Shown: positions 27,876 through 37,534 of the stretch, piece after piece
Numbering within the stretch: the first letter of the stretch is position 1
Layout of the letters: the number at the start of each line of letters is the position of its first letter
Program-made: the position numbers and the translations under genes
Notes under the pieces: generated by a model
Database searches by the model: none
Seen by the model: the letters and a program-made list of their open reading frames with translations, nothing else
Told to the model about the DNA's origin: nothing
DNA from: Rhodopirellula baltica SH 1
GTDB taxonomy: Bacteria > Planctomycetota > Planctomycetia > Pirellulales > Pirellulaceae
Reading direction: 5' to 3'
NCBI RefSeq assembly: GCF_000196115.1
Contig: NC_005027.1
Coordinates: 868,001-932,000, forward strand
DNA length: 64,000 bases

Positions 27876-29468
27876 TCAATACCACTGCATGGCGTAGGAT
27901 TTAAAACGTAGGAGAGCCGTTTGGCGTTCACCTGGATTTGCGAAATGAGTGGAAAGCTCGGGATGATCGGCCAATCGGGAGGCGAGCAATCTTGACGCTC
28001 CCTGAAGTTCGCTCCAATGAATGGTTCCCTTCGCGGACAGTTCCGCCTCGCGAATCGCCAGTCGGGCTTGGACACCGTCGCGAATGATCGGGTCTGAGTG
28101 ATTGATCAGGTGGAAGGTCGACAACAACCCTTCATCGCTGATCGGTTTGACGGCCAGCATCACCGAGGGTGCCGAGTATCCCGCATTGACTCGTGAGACG
28201 TTGTATCGATGAGCGAGATAATCGACCGGCGTGACGCTGTATGCGATCACAACGATGGTCAACGCCAGCATTTGAGATCGGAGCAGCCACCAGAAGTTCT
28301 TGGTTTTGGCGATCTTATAAACAACCAAGGCGAATCCGATGACGACGGCGGTGATTCCGAACAAGCCGACCATCCGAAGTTGTGTCATGCCGTTGTAGCC
28401 GATGTAGATCATCAACCGGTTGTAAACTGCCAACGCGAGCAACAGGTTTTCTGCAGACCAAATCCATGCCCATCTTCGGACTTGCGGCATGCGAGGGTCG
28501 GACAAGAGACTGCGTCCGAAAATGACGGACAACGAAACCGTTGCCAAACCCAAAGCGATAGTCAACCACGCCGCGCCTTGATGAGCGTAGCCGGCGTAGT
28601 AGAACCCTTCTGGGAAATCACGTCGCCACAGTGTCCAGAATTCGAAGCAAAGGTAAGCAGCGAAAAGACTGGTCACCGCAATCAGCGTGTTTCGATACGC
28701 TGAGTAGAGACCCGACTCGGCTGATGCGGCAATCAATTCGTCTTCCGTGTTGCTCCCGAATCGAAGAAACGGACGAAGGGGACGCATCAATCCCATGCCG
28801 ATGGTCAGTGCCAAAACACAAAACGGGATTTCCCAGACTGAGAAGTTGCTGAGCCAGTTGAAGGTGATCTTCCAGGCGTAGCGAACCTGAGTACCAACCC
28901 AGGAAACCAAGTCGGGATTGGCCATCACGAAGATTCCGCCAAATGCCAAGACCGCGACGAGAGGCAACAGAATCGATGCGAGGCGGTGGTGGTTGCGGAC
29001 CTGATTGATCGCCTGGTGAGTCAGGCGGTAGCGAGAGATTCGGTTGGCTCCGTCGACCAAGCTGCGTCCAAACCTGAGGAAGCCTTCTAGCACGAAAGGG
29101 ACAACTCCACTGGCGGCCATCGACATTGCTACGATCAACAAGAGGGCGGAGCCAATCGCAAGTGGAGAGCCTTGCCAAAGCAATCGCAACGCAACGAGAG
29201 CCGACAGGATGCCGCAAACCGCGAGAGACCGACCATGAGGTCGGTTGGTTGCCGCGTACCGGAACAGGATTGGGGTGAGAACCAGGAAAATCGCCACGGA
29301 GAGGTAGGTGGCGAGGCGGAAGATCAGCACGTCCGCGGCAAAAGTCCAAACCAAGGCCGCCGTGATTTCGCGGGTTGCCAGCCGAATTGGGATCCCATGG
29401 TCTTTCGTCGCAATGGGGGCGGTTGCATCGGAAGACGGATCAATCGGAGGATTCAGGTTGCCGGACAT
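27876..29468 (-). CDS. DUF4153/DUF4173-like multi-pass membrane protein
   Basis: 530 residues from ATG 29468 (MSGNLNPPIDPS), preceded by AAGGCG; a TTG at 29501 is the only longer start. About ten to twelve hydrophobic segments span residues 40-430. The motif RLMIYIGYNGMTQLRMVGLF followed by a long helix resembles the central conserved region of DUF4153/DUF4173 membrane proteins. The soluble C-terminal ~110 residues (HLINHSDPIIRDGVQARLAI) carry no recognised domain. The function is unknown. It is divergent from the DUF11 protein gene across a 492-bp gap. Confidence 0.75.
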   Translation of the reverse strand: MSGNLNPPIDPSSDATAPIATKDHGIPIRLATREITAALVWTFAADVLIFRLATYLSVAIFLVLTPILFRYAATNRPHGRSLAVCGILSALVALRLLWQGSPLAIGSALLLIVAMSMAASGVVPFVLEGFLRFGRSLVDGANRISRYRLTHQAINQVRNHHRLASILLPLVAVLAFGGIFVMANPDLVSWVGTQVRYAWKITFNWLSNFSVWEIPFCVLALTIGMGLMRPLRPFLRFGSNTEDELIAASAESGLYSAYRNTLIAVTSLFAAYLCFEFWTLWRRDFPEGFYYAGYAHQGAAWLTIALGLATVSLSVIFGRSLLSDPRMPQVRRWAWIWSAENLLLALAVYNRLMIYIGYNGMTQLRMVGLFGITAVVIGFALVVYKIAKTKNFWWLLRSQMLALTIVVIAYSVTPVDYLAHRYNVSRVNAGYSAPSVMLAVKPISDEGLLSTFHLINHSDPIIRDGVQARLAIREAELSAKGTIHWSELQGASRLLASRLADHPELSTHFANPGERQTALLRFKSYAMQWY

Positions 29469-29960
29469 AGCGATTCGCCTTTGTGAGAAAAGAACGGCCA
29501 AAGCAATCGATTCATCATGCTCGTGACCATCAGGCTGTGGGCCACGTTCAATCCGTCTTGCCGTGGACGATCTCAGTATAGACCGGAGCGATCACCCGAT
29601 GCCAACCGGAGTGGGCATGTCGCAGCAATTCAGAGCCGGCACACAAGTCTGGCGGGTAAGTGAGAGACTGTCGATCGGATTGGTCGATTGCCCACAACTG
29701 TCAGACGCGACGGAGACGGAGCAATGCAGATTCGCTTGTTCAATTCACGAACATCGTGTGTGGTGAGCGTTCAACATTTGGGCGTTGTCGAGCACCAATT
29801 GAAGGATCAACCAAACGATGCACCTAAGAAGTCGGAATCTTGGATTCTTCACACAAGAAAGCGAGCCACTGGCATAGCCCTTGCTCGAATCCGGCGCTGT
29901 CATCTTCCGGTGACAAGCGTTGTTTCCAATCCGACTTTCCAACTTAGCAAGAGGTGCGTC
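29469..29960. other. Divergent intergenic region
   Basis: A 492-bp gap between the membrane protein gene and the DUF11 gene. An in-frame extension of the DUF11 gene reaches back to 29688, but it has no signal-peptide logic and is probably leader sequence. GAGGTG at 29951-29956 precedes ATG 29961. I found no clear promoter. Confidence 0.4.
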
Positions 29961-31643
29961 ATGACTTCATTCGGAAGAAGTCTCTTCTTCGCAGCAGCCG
30001 CCGTATGTTCCGCGTCGTTGCTCTCGTCCGTCCATGCCCAATCGTCTTTGTCGACAGGCGATGGGCTATTGAAGGTTACCAGTCAGATGCCGGAGGAGGT
30101 TCGGCTCGGCGAAAGTTTTAACTACACCGTTGAGGTTTCCAATATTTCTGACCAAGTCACTTTGCATCGGGTGAAGTTGGCTCAGAAGAAGGCTGAGGGA
30201 TTGACGATCGAATCGGTTTCTCAGCAAGGCGAGAAGGCGAACGAGAAGCAATCTCAGTCTGAAGCGGAAGAGAAAAATCGTGGCAGCAAGAATCAAATGA
30301 TGATTCAGACTTTGAAGCCCGGAGAATCTCGCACGTTTGATGTGCAAGCGGTCGCTGATCAGGAAGGTGAGATTCGCAGTTGCTTGGAAGTGGTCAGCTA
30401 CAAACCGGCGATCTGCCTGACCAGCGAGGCGGTCAAACCTCAGCTGGAATTGACCAAAGTCGCGCCGAAGAAAGCCAATCGATGCGATGTCATCAAGATG
30501 GAGTACACGCTGAAAAACGGCGGGAGCGGCGACGTTGGTCCGATCACGATCAAAGACTCTCTCGGTGATGGGTTGGCCACGATTGAAGGCAACAACGAGT
30601 TGAAATTCGACATCGATGGACTCGACGCAGGAGAGACTCGCAAATTCATCGCTCGCGTGTATGCCTCGAAGAGCGGCGAATTTGGTAGCCGTGCGGAAGC
30701 CAAAGCGACCGAGAGTGATTTGAGCTCTCGTAGCAAGAAGACTCAAACAAAAGTAGTTTCTGCTGATTTGATCGCAATGGTTGAGGGCCCCAATCGTTTG
30801 TACGGCAATGACTTGGCGCATTTCACCGCGACGATCACGAACCAAGGCAACGCACCAGCCGAAGATGTTCGAGTGAATTTGATGTGGCCGGAAGCTGCGA
30901 ACTTGGCGGATGTGAGTGAGCCGCAGATGAAATCGAACCAGTCGTCTAAGCAGGGTGATTCGAAAAAACAATCCGAAGGTCAGCCCACACCGGCGAAGTC
31001 GGAACAAGACTCGGCGTCGAACCAATCTGATAGCGGCAATGGCAACGAGCAGTCAAAGCAAACCGATTCGCCCAAGATGGCGGAGAAAACCCTGACGATT
31101 GATACGTTGAAACCCGGTCAAAGTGCAACGATTGATTATGCGATTCGCACGGGCGAGTTGGATGAAATTCCAACGAAGGTAAAGGCCACTAGCGTTTGCA
31201 CGGTCGACGTCGCCGAGGATGAAGCGGATGCAACGACTCGAGCCACCGCAACGGCGATGACTCGTGCGCAAGTGGTCCGCCTTCCCGCGTTGCAATTGAC
31301 GGTCGTCGATGACGAAGATCCGGTGAACAACGGTAGCGAAGTGACCTACACCATCAAAGTTTGGAACGAAGGGGATGCGATCGACAACAATGTTCGTCTG
31401 ACCGCTGAGCTGCCAGACGGGTTGAAGTTCGTGTCTGCTGATGGACCAACGGAGTTGAAGGAAGAAGGCCAATCGATCCAGTTTGCTCCCATCAAAAAGA
31501 TGCAACCGGGTGACGAGGTGACCTACACCGTCAAAGCGGAAGGTGACGGAGAAGGCTCGGTACGATTGACCACGCAATTGGCCAGCCAATCGCTTTCTTC
31601 GAAAATCACTGCGGAAGAACCAACTCGAATCTTCAAGCGGTGA
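29961..31643 (+). CDS. Secreted DUF11-repeat protein
   Basis: 560 residues from ATG 29961, chosen because it has GAGGTG just upstream and begins a signal peptide (MTSFGRSLFFAAAAVCSASL, cut after SSVHA). Four to five immunoglobulin-like DUF11/CARDB modules follow, each with a motif such as VRLGESFNYTVEVSNISDQV, CDVIKMEYTLKNGGSGDVGP, GNDLAHFTATITNQGNAPAE and NGSEVTYTIKVWNEGDAIDN. Two highly charged low-complexity inserts rich in Q, S, K and E interrupt the modules (SQQGEKANEKQSQSEAEEKN; KQGDSKKQSEGQPTPAKSEQ). It is probably a periplasmic or surface structural protein. It is related in plan to the protein at 48336-51026. A strong hairpin follows the gene. Confidence 0.85.
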   Translation: MTSFGRSLFFAAAAVCSASLLSSVHAQSSLSTGDGLLKVTSQMPEEVRLGESFNYTVEVSNISDQVTLHRVKLAQKKAEGLTIESVSQQGEKANEKQSQSEAEEKNRGSKNQMMIQTLKPGESRTFDVQAVADQEGEIRSCLEVVSYKPAICLTSEAVKPQLELTKVAPKKANRCDVIKMEYTLKNGGSGDVGPITIKDSLGDGLATIEGNNELKFDIDGLDAGETRKFIARVYASKSGEFGSRAEAKATESDLSSRSKKTQTKVVSADLIAMVEGPNRLYGNDLAHFTATITNQGNAPAEDVRVNLMWPEAANLADVSEPQMKSNQSSKQGDSKKQSEGQPTPAKSEQDSASNQSDSGNGNEQSKQTDSPKMAEKTLTIDTLKPGQSATIDYAIRTGELDEIPTKVKATSVCTVDVAEDEADATTRATATAMTRAQVVRLPALQLTVVDDEDPVNNGSEVTYTIKVWNEGDAIDNNVRLTAELPDGLKFVSADGPTELKEEGQSIQFAPIKKMQPGDEVTYTVKAEGDGEGSVRLTTQLASQSLSSKITAEEPTRIFKR

Positions 31644-31953
31644 ACGAGCGATCGCCAGTCTGACTGGTGAATAACGGCGAAATCATAAACAGGTTCGCGG
31701 TCTCAGGGCCGCGGACCTGTTTGACATTGGCGGCAGCCGATGCAGGCGAGTATGGAGCGAAGGCCATTGCCGATGTTGATCGCCGGCGGATGGAATGATG
31801 CGACGCGAGAACGGGGTTGCGCAAATGCGACTGAAAGCAGGCTAATCGGTATGGGGTTTGCGAACCATAAAAACGATCGGTTTTACGGGACTTCGATACT
31901 GTGAGATCGATGCAGTCAAATTTCATTCGCTGAGTTCAATTGAGGCCTGATCC
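31644..31953. other. Intergenic region between the DUF11 and DUF1206 genes
   Basis: A 310-bp gap. Apart from the hairpin at 31687-31722 nothing is recognisable. I see no gene. Confidence 0.4.
31687..31722 (+). terminator. Terminator-like hairpin after the DUF11 gene
   Basis: AAACAGGTTCGCGG (31687-31700) pairs with CCGCGGACCTGTTT (31709-31722), a 14-bp stem with one T-G wobble and an 8-nt loop, 44 bp after the stop. The stem itself ends in T's; no separate U-tract follows. Confidence 0.7.
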
Positions 31954-32811
31954 ATGTCCGCTGACGCCACTTCCCGTTTTTCTTGGCACGGTTTTCAAGA
32001 GGCACGTTTGCCGCAAGTTCCTTCTTGGGTGGAAACGCTTGGTCGTGCCGGGCACATTGCAAAGGGAGTGGTGTATTTCATCGTCGGGTTCCTCGCGTTT
32101 CGTGTCACCATTGGGGCCGGTGGTGAGGTCGGTGGGTCTCGCAATGCGATTCGCGAAATTGGCGAGCAACCCTACGGAAAATTCTTGTTGGGTTTGGTAG
32201 CGATTGGTTTGCTTGGCTACACCGCTTGGCGTTGGGTGCAAGCAATCAAAGACACCGAAGGTGCGGGGACGGAAGCGAAAGGTTTAGTGAAGCGAACCGG
32301 TTATGCAATCAGCGGCATCGCCTATCTGATACTGGGTTGCTATGCGGGATCGTTGTCGCTCGGGTTTGTCGGTGGGGCTTCAAACGGCGACTCATCCAAA
32401 GCATCTTTCCTGCTCGACAGCACGCCGGGACGGATTGTCCTGGGTGTTGCGGGCGCGGTCACGATCGGCGTCGGGATCTACTTCGTGGTGAAGGGCTACT
32501 ACGCCAAGTTCATGACGAAGTATCAATTGGCCGAAATGGGAGACACGTTTCGGACGACGGCACTGCACGCAGGGCGAATAGGTCTTATCACTCGTGGAAT
32601 CGCGTTCGCGATCATCGGATTCTTCCTGGCACAATCAGCTTGGCAGGGAACCGCAAACGGTGAAATCGCAGGCATGGGCGACGCTCTTTCCGCTATCGCG
32701 GGCCAGATGTACGGACGGATTCTATTGGGAATTGTGGGCTTTGGTTTGATGGCCTATGCGGTGCATATGTTTTTGCTGGGATGCTACCGAAGGTTCAACG
32801 TTGCCAACTGA
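31954..32811 (+). CDS. DUF1206 membrane protein
   Basis: A 285-residue protein with six membrane segments arranged as three repeated pairs, each with a short GRxGHxAKGVVY-like start: WVETLGRAGHIAKGVVYFIV, GLVKRTGYAISGIAYLILGC and ALHAGRIGLITRGIAFAIIG. This triple-repeat layout is the signature of DUF1206. The family is widespread, and its function is not established. The N-terminal ~25 residues are soluble (HGFQEARLPQVPSW). It stands alone between intergenic gaps of more than 300 bp, so it is probably transcribed on its own. Confidence 0.88.
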   Translation: MSADATSRFSWHGFQEARLPQVPSWVETLGRAGHIAKGVVYFIVGFLAFRVTIGAGGEVGGSRNAIREIGEQPYGKFLLGLVAIGLLGYTAWRWVQAIKDTEGAGTEAKGLVKRTGYAISGIAYLILGCYAGSLSLGFVGGASNGDSSKASFLLDSTPGRIVLGVAGAVTIGVGIYFVVKGYYAKFMTKYQLAEMGDTFRTTALHAGRIGLITRGIAFAIIGFFLAQSAWQGTANGEIAGMGDALSAIAGQMYGRILLGIVGFGLMAYAVHMFLLGCYRRFNVAN

Positions 32812-33161
32812 ACGTGAAGTCCTGATCGAGCATGATACGGATGAGTCCCGAGGTCGCCGGGACGAAAGAGCGACGACTTAAGCTCGAAACTTATGGGGCC
32901 AGCGTTCGCTGTACGCTTGTCCGGCGGGGCGGATTCCGCTGTAGTGGACCATTGCGGGGTCCATCTGGGGTATGCTAAGGCGTTCCAAGCAACTTCGCCC
33001 TGGCACTGATCGATGCCAACTTTGCGAACCGCGCGGTGTGTTGGTGAGAGAGCTTCGAGGCTTGGACAGGTTTCCACGTTGGCGATCGGATTGTCCGTCA
33101 ATTCGCCTCCGTGCGTTGTCGTGTGCAAGTTTCTTTCGATCAGCAAGGTTGGGGTTGAACA
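32812..33161. other. Intergenic region before the DUF2314 gene
   Basis: A 350-bp gap with no recognised gene. A 120-codon minus-strand frame (32784-33146) crosses the end of the DUF1206 gene, but its composition is not protein-like. Confidence 0.35.
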
Positions 33162-34025
33162 ATGTCATCACAAGCATCTCCTGTTTTCCAAACACCTGGA
33201 AATGATTCCGAGATGAAGGAAGCGGCGGCCAAGGCTCGCAAGACTTTTCGCTATTTTTGGCGTGAGATGTCCTGGGAGCATCGTCGGATCGTGCCTGCTT
33301 TGGAATTGGCGGCGGTGAAGGCGACCTTTACCGATCCACCGGAATTGCGGTCGAAGGATCCTGATGCACTGGAATGCGAACACATGTGGTTGATGGACGT
33401 CGATTTTGATGGCCGCAAGATTGAAGGCACATTGATCAATTCACCGACCTCGTTGCAATCGGTCCACGAAGGCGATCGCGTCAGGATTCCCGGTCGCCAA
33501 CTGTGCGACTGGATGTATGTGATGTTGGGCGAGGTGTATGGCGGATTCACCGTCGATCTGATGCGTTCACGAATGGGCAACGCTGAACGCAAGCAACATG
33601 ATCAAGCGTGGGGATTTGAATTTGGTGACGTCGGGATAGTGAATTTGGTTCCACCTGACTTCATTGGTGATACCACGACCAAAAAGAAAGGGTTGTTTGC
33701 TCGTTTCAGTCATCCTGAAGTGAAGCCTCAAGACTACGCGAAGGTTGCTGAGAACGAGCATCCCATGTCAGTCAATATGCGTGAGTCGCTCGATGAGACG
33801 TTGACTGAAAACGCGGAACTCGTGAATGAGGCCGATGACAAAGGCTATACCTTCCTTCATCAGCTCGCATTGGCAGGATCGTTGGATGGAGTGGATATTT
33901 GTTTGAAGCATGGTGCGGATCCGAACGGCGTCGCTGCGAACGGAATGACGCCGTATACTTTGGCGAAGTGCCTGGGTTGGAAACGCGTGATGGCACGGTT
34001 GCAAGAGGTGGGTGCAACGGGCTGA
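33162..34025 (+). CDS. DUF2314 protein with C-terminal ankyrin repeats
   Basis: A 287-residue cytoplasmic protein. Residues about 17-190 match DUF2314: KARKTFRYFWREMSWEHRRI, EHMWLMDVDFDGRKIEGTLI and GDRVRIPGRQLCDWMYVMLG, with YGGFTVDLMRS. The last ~75 residues contain about two ankyrin repeats (DKGYTFLHQLALAGSLDGVD; ICLKHGADPNGVAANGMTPY). DUF2314 proteins are often found near immunity or toxin loci, but their activity is unknown, and no toxin gene is adjacent here. The fusion probably uses the ankyrin part for protein contact (inference). Confidence 0.8.
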   Translation: MSSQASPVFQTPGNDSEMKEAAAKARKTFRYFWREMSWEHRRIVPALELAAVKATFTDPPELRSKDPDALECEHMWLMDVDFDGRKIEGTLINSPTSLQSVHEGDRVRIPGRQLCDWMYVMLGEVYGGFTVDLMRSRMGNAERKQHDQAWGFEFGDVGIVNLVPPDFIGDTTTKKKGLFARFSHPEVKPQDYAKVAENEHPMSVNMRESLDETLTENAELVNEADDKGYTFLHQLALAGSLDGVDICLKHGADPNGVAANGMTPYTLAKCLGWKRVMARLQEVGATG

Positions 34026-34164
34026 TCCTCGTGTGGGATACTCGTGTGGTCTCTGTTATCACGCGATGTTCTCGATCCAACAAAATGCGGTCGGATAGTC
34101 TGGTATCGTGTGGGCAGACTCCCGGCCGCTTTCATCTTATCTCACTCGGATGGATTGTCCCGTT

Positions 34165-35019
34165 ATGAACTCAGCTCGGCATTCAGTACTCGCGATCATT
34201 TTCTTGCTGTCTTGCATTGGGATGAGCTCGGTGGCTCATGCAGTCGACGCGGCAAAAGACAAAAAGGTATGCCGAGTGGCGATGGCTCAGATCTACTGCA
34301 TTGATGGCGATCGCGAAGGCAACTTGCGGCGAATTGAGAATGCCGTCGAGGAAGCTTCGGCGAAAGGAGCCGAGATCGTCTGTTTGCCGGAAACTTGCTT
34401 GTATGGATGGGTCAATGCGAAGGCGCATGAGCTGGCTCACCCGATTCCAGGGAAAGACACAGACGCATTGTCTGAGATTGCGAAGAAGAATCGCGTTTTT
34501 CTGTCGGTGGGATTGTCCGAAAAGGAAGGCGATCAACTGTATGACTCAGTGGTATTGATCGACGATGAAGGGGAGTTGATTCTCAAGCACCGCAAGATGA
34601 ACGTGCTGACTCACTTGATGAGTCCTCCGTACACTCGTGGTGACAGCGTCGAAATCGTCGAGACCAAGTTTGGTCGAGTCGGCATGCTGATTTGCGCCGA
34701 CACGTTCCATGACGAGACGGTGCAGCGGATGGCTGGCGAGCAACCTGATCTATTGCTGGTTCCGTACGGTTGGGCAGCGAACGCGGGTGATTGGCCACAG
34801 CATGGTACCTCTCTTCGCGACACCATTGCCCGCGCGGCCAAAACGATTGGCTGTCCGATTGTTGGGACGAATGTGGTCGGCAGTATCAGCGGCGGACCAT
34901 GGCAGGGAATGATCTACGGTGGTCAGAGCTACGCCGTCACTCCGGAAGCCAGAGTTTTAGCGCGGGGAGCTGACCGGGATCGGGAAATTTGTGTGGTGGA
35001 TATACCGGTGAGAGAGTGA
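34165..35019 (+). CDS. Exported carbon-nitrogen hydrolase (nitrilase superfamily)
   Basis: 284 residues from ATG 34165; ATG 34150 is also possible. A signal peptide is clear (MNSARHSVLAIIFLLSCIGM, cut after SSVAHA). The catalytic triad of the superfamily is present: Glu in EIVCLPETCLYGW, Lys in LKHRKMNVLTHL and Cys in VGMLICADTFHDE. It also has the later region LLVPYGWAANAGDWPQHGTS. Members hydrolyse amides, nitriles or carbamoyl groups; the substrate cannot be read from the sequence. Export of a nitrilase homologue is less common than cytoplasmic location. The closest fit is the general CN-hydrolase group rather than a named amidase. Confidence 0.85.
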   Translation: MNSARHSVLAIIFLLSCIGMSSVAHAVDAAKDKKVCRVAMAQIYCIDGDREGNLRRIENAVEEASAKGAEIVCLPETCLYGWVNAKAHELAHPIPGKDTDALSEIAKKNRVFLSVGLSEKEGDQLYDSVVLIDDEGELILKHRKMNVLTHLMSPPYTRGDSVEIVETKFGRVGMLICADTFHDETVQRMAGEQPDLLLVPYGWAANAGDWPQHGTSLRDTIARAAKTIGCPIVGTNVVGSISGGPWQGMIYGGQSYAVTPEARVLARGADRDREICVVDIPVRE

Positions 35020-35120
35020 AAGGAAAGTGGCTCAGGGCCACAGGCCACAGACAGCGTTGTGGTAGTTTGGTAATCGATGAGTTTTTAGCCAACGTCTACA
35101 TTTGCCTGCTGAATCGATTG

Positions 35121-35450
35121 ATGTCGCCCCAACCCAATCCCTATTCAGTCGCTCCGGACGCTGGCGAGATCGTCGTCACGGAAGAGCCGCGAAGGTTCTG
35201 GGGCGGCCTTCTGCTTTTCGTTCGAGTGGGGGGATTGTCGGTCATTTGGATGGTAGTGCTCTTCTTTGCATCAGCTATCGCGATTGGTTCTTTGAGCGGC
35301 ATTTACTTTTTCTTTCGCGCTTTTTTGGGCGACACTCCTGCAGAAATGAGTTCATCGATTGGGGGCGCATGGGTGGTCATACCCGAGGCAGTGGCACTTC
35401 TAGGGTTAGCCCTTGGGCTGCTAGGGAAATTGCCAGGGACCCGGCGGTGA
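35121..35450 (+). CDS. Small membrane protein with NPYSVAP N-terminus
   Basis: 109 residues from ATG 35121; a longer frame from 34989 overlaps the nitrilase gene and is unlikely. It begins MSPQPNPYSVAPDAGEIVVT, the Asn-Pro-Tyr-x-x-Pro type N-terminus seen on many small planctomycete membrane proteins. Two hydrophobic segments follow (VGGLSVIWMVVLFFASAIAI, about residues 42-62, and VVIPEAVALLGLALGLLGKL near the end). The function is unknown. Its stop is 2 bp from the stop of the convergent sulfatase gene. Confidence 0.6.
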   Translation: MSPQPNPYSVAPDAGEIVVTEEPRRFWGGLLLFVRVGGLSVIWMVVLFFASAIAIGSLSGIYFFFRAFLGDTPAEMSSSIGGAWVVIPEAVALLGLALGLLGKLPGTRR

Positions 35451-35452
35451 CG

Positions 35453-37321
35453 TCAATCTTCGACGCGTTGAACGTCGACGTAGTAAGCACCACAGATGGA
35501 ATCTTGGTTGCCGTCGAGCATCCAGGTTTGCATCTCGATCGGGCCGGCGCTGAGTTGCGTTCGGAACGTGATCGCTTCGCCGGATGAATCCGTCGGGCTG
35601 GTTTGATCGAAGTCGCCGATCTTGAGTCGGCCAGACTTGATTGGCAGAGAGGCACCAGCGGGAAATGTTCCGTCCGTGACTTGCTTCATCGGAATGGCTT
35701 GGTCGAGTTTCAAGCCGGATTCTTTCGGCCAACGACGCAATGCAAATTCGTACGTTCCAGGTTGATCGACGATCAGATGCCACACGCCGTTCTTGCGAAC
35801 ACCTCGCCGAATTTGGACTTGTTGATCAACGAAAATATCCAGCCATTCGCAAGCTGTCAGCAGACTGGGGTTTTCTTGTTCGCTGCCGATCACAACGCGT
35901 TCCGGAGTCATCACATCGTCTTTGACGCCGTCCCACCAGGTCGCCAAATGGGCTCGCATTTTCGCGACAATTTCGGGGTGGTCTTGCGCGACGTTGTGGT
36001 CTTGGTGAGGATCCTGTTCAACGTTGTACAAACGCTTGTTCTCAAGCAGTCGCCATTTGTTCCACATCACCGCGGCCCCATTGCGTCTCGGGATGGCAGG
36101 GTTGCCTTTGGTGTAGGTGACTTTGAACTGTGGCATTCGGCTGTAGTTGATCACGAGCATGCGATCGGCAAGTGAATCCGTTTCGCCCAGAAGCCTTGGC
36201 GCGAGGCTGGTTCCATCCAGTGGACCGGGCAGGTGTTCATCACAATCCGCTAGGGCCGCGAGCGTTGGCAGGAGGTCTTGCACATGCGTCAGGTCATCGA
36301 TCTTTTGAGCGGTGATTTGTTCGGGCCAGCGGATCAGGCAGGGAACGCGATGGCCACCTTCCCAGAGTTGTGTTTTCTTGCCACGCATTCCCGCATTGAA
36401 ATAATGATCACCAAACGTGCTGCCGTTGTCGGTCAGGAAAACAACGATCGTGTTTTCTGAAAGCCCCGATTCATCCAGGTATTGAGTGAGCGTTCCAACG
36501 TTGTCATCGATGTTCAATCCCATCGCGAGGAAGCTGATCAGGTCTTCCAGATTGCTGGGAGTTGTGTCGAGTTGCCGTTTCAGTTCGGTCGTATCGCCGA
36601 GCATCGTGCGAACTCGGGCGCGATACTGATCCGGTACGAACCATGGCCAATGGGCTGAGTTCAACGGGATGAAAGCAAAGAAAGGTGAATCCGTTGGGCT
36701 GGTTTGCTTCGCCCACTCGATCGCTTCATCAAAGAAAACGTCGGTGCAGTAACCAGAATGAGCGACTCGCTTTCCATTGCGAATGTAGGTGTCATCGAAA
36801 TAGTCGTTGTCCCAGAAATCAGGGACGCTATTGATGTGTGATGACGGGAACCAAAGTGTTTCGTCAAAACCACGGTCCTCCGGACGGAACGGATAGTTGT
36901 CTCCCAGGTGCCATTTTCCAAAGATGCCGGTTCGATAGCCTGCGTCTTGAAAAACATCCGCCATGGTCTTCAAGTCGTGTCGCAACAGCGTTCTGCCGCT
37001 GCTGACGTTGATCGCGGAGTTGCGAAATGCGTCCAGGCCAGACATCAATTGCCCGCGCGTTGGCGTGCACATCGGAGCAACATGGAAATCCGTGAGTTGA
37101 ACACTCTCCGACGCCAGTCGATCCAGCGCCGGAGTTTGTATGTATGGGTTGCCATTGAACGAGAAGTCGCCGTATCCCTGGTCGTCAGTCATGACCAAGA
37201 TCACGTTGGGCGAAGCAGCGCCGCTCGGGCGCGGTGTCGCGATGAACAAGGTGGTGATTGCAAACGCGATCGAGATCGTGCAAAGGAGAGTGTCGCGGCG
37301 GTTGGAATGGATCCAAGGCAT
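35453..37321 (-). CDS. Secreted arylsulfatase-type sulfatase
   Basis: A 622-residue protein. A signal segment (LLCTISIAFAITTLFIATPR, cut near SGAAS) precedes the alkaline-phosphatase-like fold: PNVILVMTDDQGYGDFSFNG (metal-binding Asp pair), then the sulfatase signature CTPTRGQLMSG, in which the CxPxR cysteine is converted to formylglycine by a maturation enzyme. GYRTGIFGKWHLGDN and VVFLTDNGSTFGDH (Asp-Asn metal ligands) follow. The ~160-residue C-terminal extension is beta-rich and includes IVDQPGTYEFALRRWPKESG. Planctomycetes carry many sulfatases for sulfated algal polysaccharides; the substrate here is unknown. No sulfatase-modifying enzyme is in the window. Confidence 0.93.
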   Translation of the reverse strand: MPWIHSNRRDTLLCTISIAFAITTLFIATPRPSGAASPNVILVMTDDQGYGDFSFNGNPYIQTPALDRLASESVQLTDFHVAPMCTPTRGQLMSGLDAFRNSAINVSSGRTLLRHDLKTMADVFQDAGYRTGIFGKWHLGDNYPFRPEDRGFDETLWFPSSHINSVPDFWDNDYFDDTYIRNGKRVAHSGYCTDVFFDEAIEWAKQTSPTDSPFFAFIPLNSAHWPWFVPDQYRARVRTMLGDTTELKRQLDTTPSNLEDLISFLAMGLNIDDNVGTLTQYLDESGLSENTIVVFLTDNGSTFGDHYFNAGMRGKKTQLWEGGHRVPCLIRWPEQITAQKIDDLTHVQDLLPTLAALADCDEHLPGPLDGTSLAPRLLGETDSLADRMLVINYSRMPQFKVTYTKGNPAIPRRNGAAVMWNKWRLLENKRLYNVEQDPHQDHNVAQDHPEIVAKMRAHLATWWDGVKDDVMTPERVVIGSEQENPSLLTACEWLDIFVDQQVQIRRGVRKNGVWHLIVDQPGTYEFALRRWPKESGLKLDQAIPMKQVTDGTFPAGASLPIKSGRLKIGDFDQTSPTDSSGEAITFRTQLSAGPIEMQTWMLDGNQDSICGAYYVDVQRVED

Positions 37322-37534
37322 GGTGCGGTGTGGGCTGAGGTAGGTGGGGATGGATCGCCAAGACGGCGGTGGGGCAAACAGTTTAGCAGGATGGCCGAAC
37401 GAAGTTGTTCTCTGGTACGGCTGTGACGATCGTGCGGACCTGTAGCTAACCCGGGTGGGCGGTTGGTGAATTTGGGCGTCGCGACATGGTGGAAAACCTT
37501 TGGGATCAAGACGCGCGGGAGGTAGAATGTTGGC

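Noticed and set aside
32784-33146. 120-codon minus-strand frame
   Set aside because: It overlaps the end of the DUF1206 gene and has no protein-like features.
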